From the NCBI GenBank assembly GCA_905183005.1, contig CAJJDO010000041.1, forward strand, positions 192,075 through 256,074: 64,000 nt of DNA, in the 5' to 3' direction. Positions 58,824 through 64,000 of the stretch are shown here, piece after piece. Source of the DNA: Paramecium pentaurelia. Lineage: Eukaryota; Ciliophora; Oligohymenophorea; Peniculida; Parameciidae. Made by a program: the position numbers and the translations under genes. The stretch's first letter is position 1, and each line of letters opens with the position of its first letter. The notes under the pieces were generated by a model. The model was not told the origin of the DNA, did not search any database, and saw nothing but the letters and a program-made list of their open reading frames with translations.

Positions 58824-61645
58824 TCAATCTCTTTGTTCTTTTTATCCTTTAACATATCCAGTTGGATAAAACAACTTTTCTAATCTTTCTTATTGGACTA
58901 ATGGATCATTATCCTCATAACCTAAATTATTAATATTACTATTTTACCATATAATCTATAAGTGTTAATTTCTCCATGAGCATCACCTGTAATTATAATT
59001 GGACTATTTTGAGCGAATCGAACCATTGTCTTAGCTGCCCAAATCTATTAATCTTAAGGCATTAAAGTGGCAAAGGGATCTAACATATTATTTTTTGTTA
59101 AGTCCCATAATTCTAATCTTCCATCTTTACAAACTGAAGCGAATAAAGTGGATGTATATGGTGACCATTCAAAATCTAAAACTTCATCTTATAAGTTTTA
59201 TTACTAAATTAATATGTATATAATACTTAGAAATTTGCTTTTGGTAATTCTTCTCTCCAATTCCATAATTTACATGACCAATCTGCACTACATGTTAAAA
59301 AGATATCACTCATAAATGGATTACATCTAACTTTGTAAACTGGACCAGAATGACCAAAATAATTATCCAAATATTGTTCTGTGTATGACTTTGAACATCT
59401 ATGTATGGTTCCATCTTCAGTTGCTGCTAAATACATAGAAGATTCTCTATTTGTTTATATATAATAAATAATTTACCCTTATAAAAAGTCAAATGAAAAT
59501 CCTGCTGATAATCTAAAATTGACTCCTTCTTATAAATTTTCTTTTTAAGATGATTAAACAACTCTTTTCAGATTCATTAAATTAGTATACTCTAATCCTT
59601 TTTTCATTGACCATTCTGCAATTCTACTATCACTGCTTATACTAACTAATGATTCCACCTTATCGGTTCCTTTTGCTCCTTTACCTATCCATTATACTTC
59701 CCATACTGAATCACTATGTTTTCCAGGTAATTCTTTATTTTCAGTTACTGGTTTATCTGATTTTCTTCTTATATCCCAAACAGCAACTATACCATCAATA
59801 GTACCAGCAGCAATAAGATTAGGTTGACTATTTGAAAATTTACAACAATTAATTTTTGAAGGATAAGTAATTATTCTTTCAGGATATGTAGGATTTTTGA
59901 GGGTCCAAAACATAATATGACCTTCAGATGTTTATTAATTTGAATAAGAAACTGCCAATAAATCTTTATTAACAGAATTCCAATCTGCTTAAGTAACTTT
60001 ACATTAATCACTTAAGGCACATTTATATTAGAACAATTACACAATAGGTTCATGTTTTTTCTTTTCTACAACTTCTTCATCTTCTTATTTATTTTAAAAT
60101 GCTCTTTTAAAAGCTCCTCCTCTTTATTTTAGATCCTCATCTAAAGTCATTTTTTCAAATTTAACTTCAGGGTAATTTCTATATTAAATGTATTGTTTAT
60201 GAAATAGATTTTAATTCAAAATTCTCTCAACATATTTTAAATTTGTCTAAACCAAATTACTTTAAAATATCACTTATTCTGCTTCAGACATTTAAGTATT
60301 ATTTCTTTTAACCAATTCTTTCATATAATCTTCTTCTTTTAAATCTTATTCATCTTATTTCATTTCATATTATTTTTATTATTATTCTGGCATTGGATTA
60401 CTAGTCTTGCCATGACTTCTTGTTACTTATTATTAAATATTAACTTATTAAGATTACAAATTCTTTGTACCTGTATGACTTGAACTTGAATCTTACATTT
60501 TTTCATCTAATTATTAATTAGTATATCCTCCAGATAAACTATTAAGTGGTTAACTCTACTTATTGGTATTTATGCCTGTTTTTGTTTTATTTGTTTATTT
60601 TTCAGAATAATCCTTACCTAATACAGGTCTTTCAGTATGAATCTTAATAGCTTCTAATTCAGTTGGTAGTAGAAAATAAGGATTTTTGAGATGTTATTTA
60701 TATTCTTTTTCAATAGAGCTTTTTATGTCTTCTTATAATAATTCAAATTCATTCAATTAATCAGTAATTGATGCATCATATAGATCCCAAATAGCAGCAA
60801 ATGCACCATATTCATTTTTCTCTATTTTATTTGATTATTATATTTTATGTTTTTAATTATAATTGAATGTTTAAGCATGTCTTTTAGTATAATTATCACT
60901 TCCAATCTTTTCAACCATGTATTTCTCATACTCCTAAGTTTTTTAAATAACTCCACTTTTTTTTCCTTATTCATTGTTGATAAAAGATGATGGTATAAAA
61001 AGTAATTACATTGTACAAGTTTCAGATAAATTAATGGGAATATTCTCTTCTAAATCCTCTTCTTTTAATCCTTTCTTTTATTTAGTCTTCTTTTCTTATT
61101 ATTCAGATTGATCTCTTTTTGAATCTGAATCAGAATATGTACCCTCAGATTATTTAGATTCCATAAAACTACTACGTTCAGGATTATTTGATGATGAAAT
61201 CTTTACATCTGAATTAGATGATTTATCCTAATTATAAAATTATAATTATACAGCACTTTAATAAAATGATTTCACATTACTCTCAGCAACACTTTAACTG
61301 ACTTTAGCTTCATTCTATTTCTATAATACTTTTAATCGCTGCTCTTCTTCTCTATTTTATTACTCTGCAAGTTATAAAAATTTTTTAGTCACAAGCCTTT
61401 CTTAAATTTAAATTTTTACTCTTTTGGAGTCACTACAGTATCTTTATACTTCACAACAATATTATCTGCAGCTGATTATTGAGTATCCATGTTAGTCTTT
61501 GGTGGTCCTAATTAAGTTTTGCCGCCTCCTAAATTAATGGGCCTATCTAAATTGATAATCAAAACCTCTTCTACATTGTAACATTGCTGCGGATGTTCGA
61601 CTTAGTAACACCTGCCTTCAGTCCTTCAGACCCAATAGATTACAT
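58824..61645 (-). CDS. DNAI4: Axonemal dynein intermediate chain, IC138/WDR78 (DNAI4) type
   Basis: Intermediate chain of the inner-arm I1/f dynein, which controls ciliary waveform. Diagnostic text: TPKELVTKKFLQLAEQQNRE in the N-terminal half (the T-P-K-E-L motif of IC138), then KYVERILNQNLFHKQYIQYR, DWNSVNKDLLAVSYSN, GHIMFWTLKNPTYPERII, then WD40 repeats NLIAAGTIDGIVAVWDIRR, YLAATEDGTIHRCS, FGHSGPVYKVRCNPFMSDIF, FLTCSADWSCKLWNW and FASVCKDGRLELWDL, ending YPTGYVKGQKEQRD. A long Ser/Gln/Glu region sits between the N-terminus and the WD40 domain, also as in IC138. The 5' exons need a 20-nt and a 23-nt intron, so the exact start is less sure than identity. 28 bp from the WD40 gene. Confidence 0.88.
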
Positions 61646-62241
61646 TTTATTTAATGAATTTAATATAAATAGAGAAATATTATTTATCATCTTAACATAA
61701 AACTATTGAAATCTATCCATTTACTCATGTAATTTATTATTCAATATATTGTTTAATGTTTATATTTGATTTTATGTTAACATAATAATCATTATTCAAT
61801 TCTTTAGACTATATTTCATCTCTTATAATATCAACTCTAATTTTGTGCATATAACTTTATTCCTAAATAATATATCATTAATTATCTTCCTTTTTCATCC
61901 AAACTAATTAATTCCAATTAAAATCCAAATTAATTAAACTACTCAAAAATATATAGAAAATCTATTATTACAATTATTATTCAATTATTCTATCGATTAG
62001 GAACTTTTTCTACCAATAAATTATATATATCAAATTAGACAATAATATTTTAATGAAATTCAATTGAATTACCATTGTTTCTAAATTTTGTATTTCTAAT
62101 TTTTATCCAATCTACATTTAGCTAGACATATGTGATTGAGAGAAATAGGTTTTACAATAATAAATTATACAATTTTCTACTTATTAATAGGAGAATGAAT
62201 TAATTGCAAATTTAAACATTTTTATATTATAAAATGATTAA
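61646..62241. other. Intergenic, mostly structureless
   Basis: 596 bp between IC138 (start at 61645) and the Rxt3-like gene's stop. One minus-strand frame of 115 codons (62219 to 61875, MFKFAINSFSYQQVENC) stays open, but it is Gln/Ile/Leu-rich, has no conserved feature and is within chance expectation when TGA is the only stop. Otherwise nothing recognised. Confidence 0.45.
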
Positions 62242-63538
62242 TCATAAATGTTAATGTTTTGTAATTGGCACAAATTTAAAGCTCTTTAAACCCTGGATTG
62301 TGATTTGCCCATCAATAATAACATTATCATTACCCCATTCAAAATTAATCCATTTCAATTTGTCTAATATTAGACTTTTTAATTCTTTAGGCAAGGGAAC
62401 CTAACTAATTAAATCAATTTAATTACTCCATATTTTTACAACATCTCAATATCTGATTATTATGGTATTATAATTTCTGAGATCATAAATACTTGAGAGT
62501 CTAAAAAGACTTCTTCAGCTATTTTATTAGGATCCATGGAAATCTCAAATCTAATAAATAAATTTGATTTTATACTTTTTGTTGCTTGTTTCAATATATA
62601 AACAATTAGTTTTTAGTCTATATGAAGTTCGACTAGGAATACCTTAAGCAGTTTGCCTGTCTAAAAATGTTAGTAAATTATATTTCTAACTAGGTTCATT
62701 ACACATATCCCAAACAATCCAACCTTCATTTAAAGGAGGTAAATTATTAACTAATAAGTTTTCTGGAAGACTGCTTTAAGGAGGTTCATGTAAGAATACA
62801 TTTAGATGAGTTTTTTTAGTTAGTCTCCTATTAGGAGGTAAAGACATCTTTCTTGCCCAACTTATCAATTATTCAGGAGATCCCAATTAAGACAACCAAT
62901 TTACTTTTTCAGGTTTTAGACAATGAGCACAAGGAGTCTTAAGAGATCTTGAAAGTAAAGGCACTTTTAATTAACCATTTAATGTCTTTTTGCCTTTAAT
63001 GACTTTACAAGACAAACTGATTCCTTAATAAAAGGTTCCTGTTAATTTAAGATCTCCAAGAGCTAAGAGTCCTGCATGTATGCCAATACAAACTGCATCA
63101 CTATGACTAGCATATACACCATTGGATCCCCAAATTTATCGAAGTATTAAAGCTTGATTGTTTTTGTTGACATATTCACAGGCAATTCTAATTTCTATAG
63201 TCTAGTTAATGAAATTAGATAGATTAGGTAATTCTGCACCAGGCTTATATAGAAATGTTGTTGCCGCCGGAGTATAGACAGAATTTGGTTTTTTGAGTTT
63301 ATTTTCTCTTCTATTGAATCTACCAGGACCTAATAAGGGTTGTTGTTTATTTTTGGATCTCATTCCTAAAATGAATTGATTATACAATACCCTCATATTA
63401 GGATACATCTTCATCATCAATTTGACTGTCATATTCATCAGAGTTATTCTTCTTTCTTTTGTCTCTTTGAGGTCTTTTTGTATTACGCTTTTATGAAGAA
63501 CTTCTTGATGATTAACTGCTACGAGATAAGTTTGACAT
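62242..63538 (-). CDS. Rxt3-like domain protein (possible histone deacetylase complex subunit)
   Basis: N-terminus is Ser/Arg/Lys-rich (MSNLSRSSQSSRSSSQKRNT) and, after a 25-nt intron, continues GMRSKNKQQPLLGPGRFNRR. The core LILRQIWGSNGVYASHSDAV followed by CIGIHAGLLALGDLKLTGTF resembles the Rxt3 domain (lWGtdvYtddSD..a..iHsG). The C-terminus KSLILDKLKWINFEWGNDNV with IDGQITIQGLKSFKFVPI resembles the end of that domain. A CxxC occurs in the insert (TPCAHCLKPEK). Rxt3 belongs to the yeast Rpd3L deacetylase complex, so a nuclear role is inferred. About 380-390 aa. An intron near 62.5 kb has two or three equally good boundaries. 28 bp from the neighbouring helicase stop. Confidence 0.7.
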
Positions 63539-63566
63539 TTTTATTGTTTAATATTTATTTGTTTTA

Positions 63567-64000
63567 TCACTCTTTATTGAAATTCAATAATTTAGCCAAA
63601 TCAGTGCAGAATTGTTTCTAATCATATTTTTGTATTTTTGAATTGTTCATCACTAAACTTTCTATTAATTTCTCTTATCTTTTCTATTTTAGGTCATCTT
63701 CTAATAATAATGATACAACAACTCCTTCATCTTTTGCTCTTCCTGTTCTTCCTGAACGTTGATAATAACTAAATTATTATTAATATAATAATACCTCTCT
63801 GATTTAAATTCTCCTGCTGGAGTAATAGGTAATCCATAATGAATAATAACTCTCACTTTTCTAAAATCCATTCCTCTTTATAAAACATCTGTACATAGTA
63901 GAATCTTCTTTTTTCCATCTTTAAATTCTTTCCTAACAGTTTCTCTATCCGCTTAATTAGTATCACCAGTACATTCTCCAATCCAATTATTTTTAACTAT
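63567..64000 (-). CDS. DEAD-box-type RNA helicase, C-terminal part (runs off window)
   Basis: Only the last ~135 residues are in the window; the start lies beyond 64000. Motif V appears as CTDVLQRGMDFRKVRVIIHY and motif VI as YYQRSGRTGRAKDEGVVVSL, joined by a 26-nt intron in between. The upstream GECTGDTNQADRETVRKEFK corresponds to the helicase C-lobe strand before motif V. The end LNFNKE precedes TGA 63567-63569. Substrate and subfamily cannot be set from this fragment. No obvious tail domain. Confidence 0.82.

Noticed and set aside
61875..62219. Minus-strand frame of 115 codons in the IC138/Rxt3 gap
   Set aside because: No conserved feature, and a run of this length is near chance when TGA is the only stop.
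1..64000. Long frames between TAA/TAG codons on the strand opposite to conserved genes, e.g. 9083-9412, 10592-10879 and 13756-14037 on the plus strand
   Set aside because: They lie antisense to ISWI or the P5 ATPase, lack conserved content, and are by-products of AT-rich coding sequence.
1..64000. tRNA genes, CRISPR arrays, transposase genes or telomeric C4A2/C3A3 repeats
   Set aside because: No T-loop GTTCGANTC context with a matching acceptor stem, no regular spaced repeats, no transposase motifs and no telomere repeats were seen by eye.

Overview
The window looks like macronuclear (somatic) DNA of a ciliate, most likely Paramecium. Conserved proteins (NSF, ISWI, a P5-type ATPase, ribosomal eL24, dynein IC138, PIP kinase) read through only if TAA and TAG are glutamine and TGA is the sole stop (ciliate nuclear code 6). 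Nearly every gene carries GT...AG introns of about 19-34 nt. For many genes the intron lengths I infer restore the frame exactly between start and stop. Base composition is very AT-rich, genes are 20-500 bp apart, and no rRNA, tRNA, CRISPR or transposon was seen. Two single Ns mark draft-assembly joins, and each is flanked by identical ~1.1 kb copies.

Layout. 0-5.7 kb: eL24, an LRR protein, a CaMK-type kinase and NSF. 5.7-13.1 kb: two paralogous membrane proteins flanking an ISWI remodeler. 13.1-17.7 kb: a P5 P-type ATPase, mitochondrial complex I subunit NDUFS4 and a small unknown protein. 17.7-19.1 kb: a decayed coiled-coil gene. 19.1-24.8 kb: a secreted DUF1343/NamZ-like muramidase, two unknowns, a CAP-domain secreted protein with a His-rich tail, Got1 and a small basic protein. 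24.7-26.9 kb: first duplicated block. 27.3-30 kb: a coiled-coil protein and an STPGP-motif protein, both cytoskeletal in style. 30-36 kb: four tandem members of one unrecognised family. 36-38 kb: a METTL21-like methyltransferase and a RING-H2 membrane protein. 38.3-49.5 kb: a kinase-rich stretch (CK1-like pseudokinase, two PH+kinase proteins, NEK-like pseudokinase) around an NAD-binding epimerase-like protein and helical proteins. 49.5-55.2 kb: a C2-domain protein, a Gln/Lys-rich unknown and a 7TM-PIP kinase fusion. 55.6-58.8 kb: a zinc-finger/WD40 protein interrupted by the second duplicated block. 58.8-64 kb: dynein intermediate chain DNAI4/IC138, an Rxt3-like protein and the C-terminal end of a DEAD-box-type helicase.

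Themes are ordinary for a ciliate: membrane traffic (NSF, Got1, P5 ATPase), cilia (IC138, STPGP and coiled-coil proteins), chromatin (ISWI, Rxt3-like) and signalling (kinases, pseudokinases, GPCR-PIPK). The least explained parts are the four-gene tandem family and the paired two-helix membrane proteins. The most notable single genes are the GPCR-PIPK fusion and the bacterial-type NamZ enzyme. Intron positions come from frame restoration by eye, so exon edges may be off by a few bases even where gene ends are firm.
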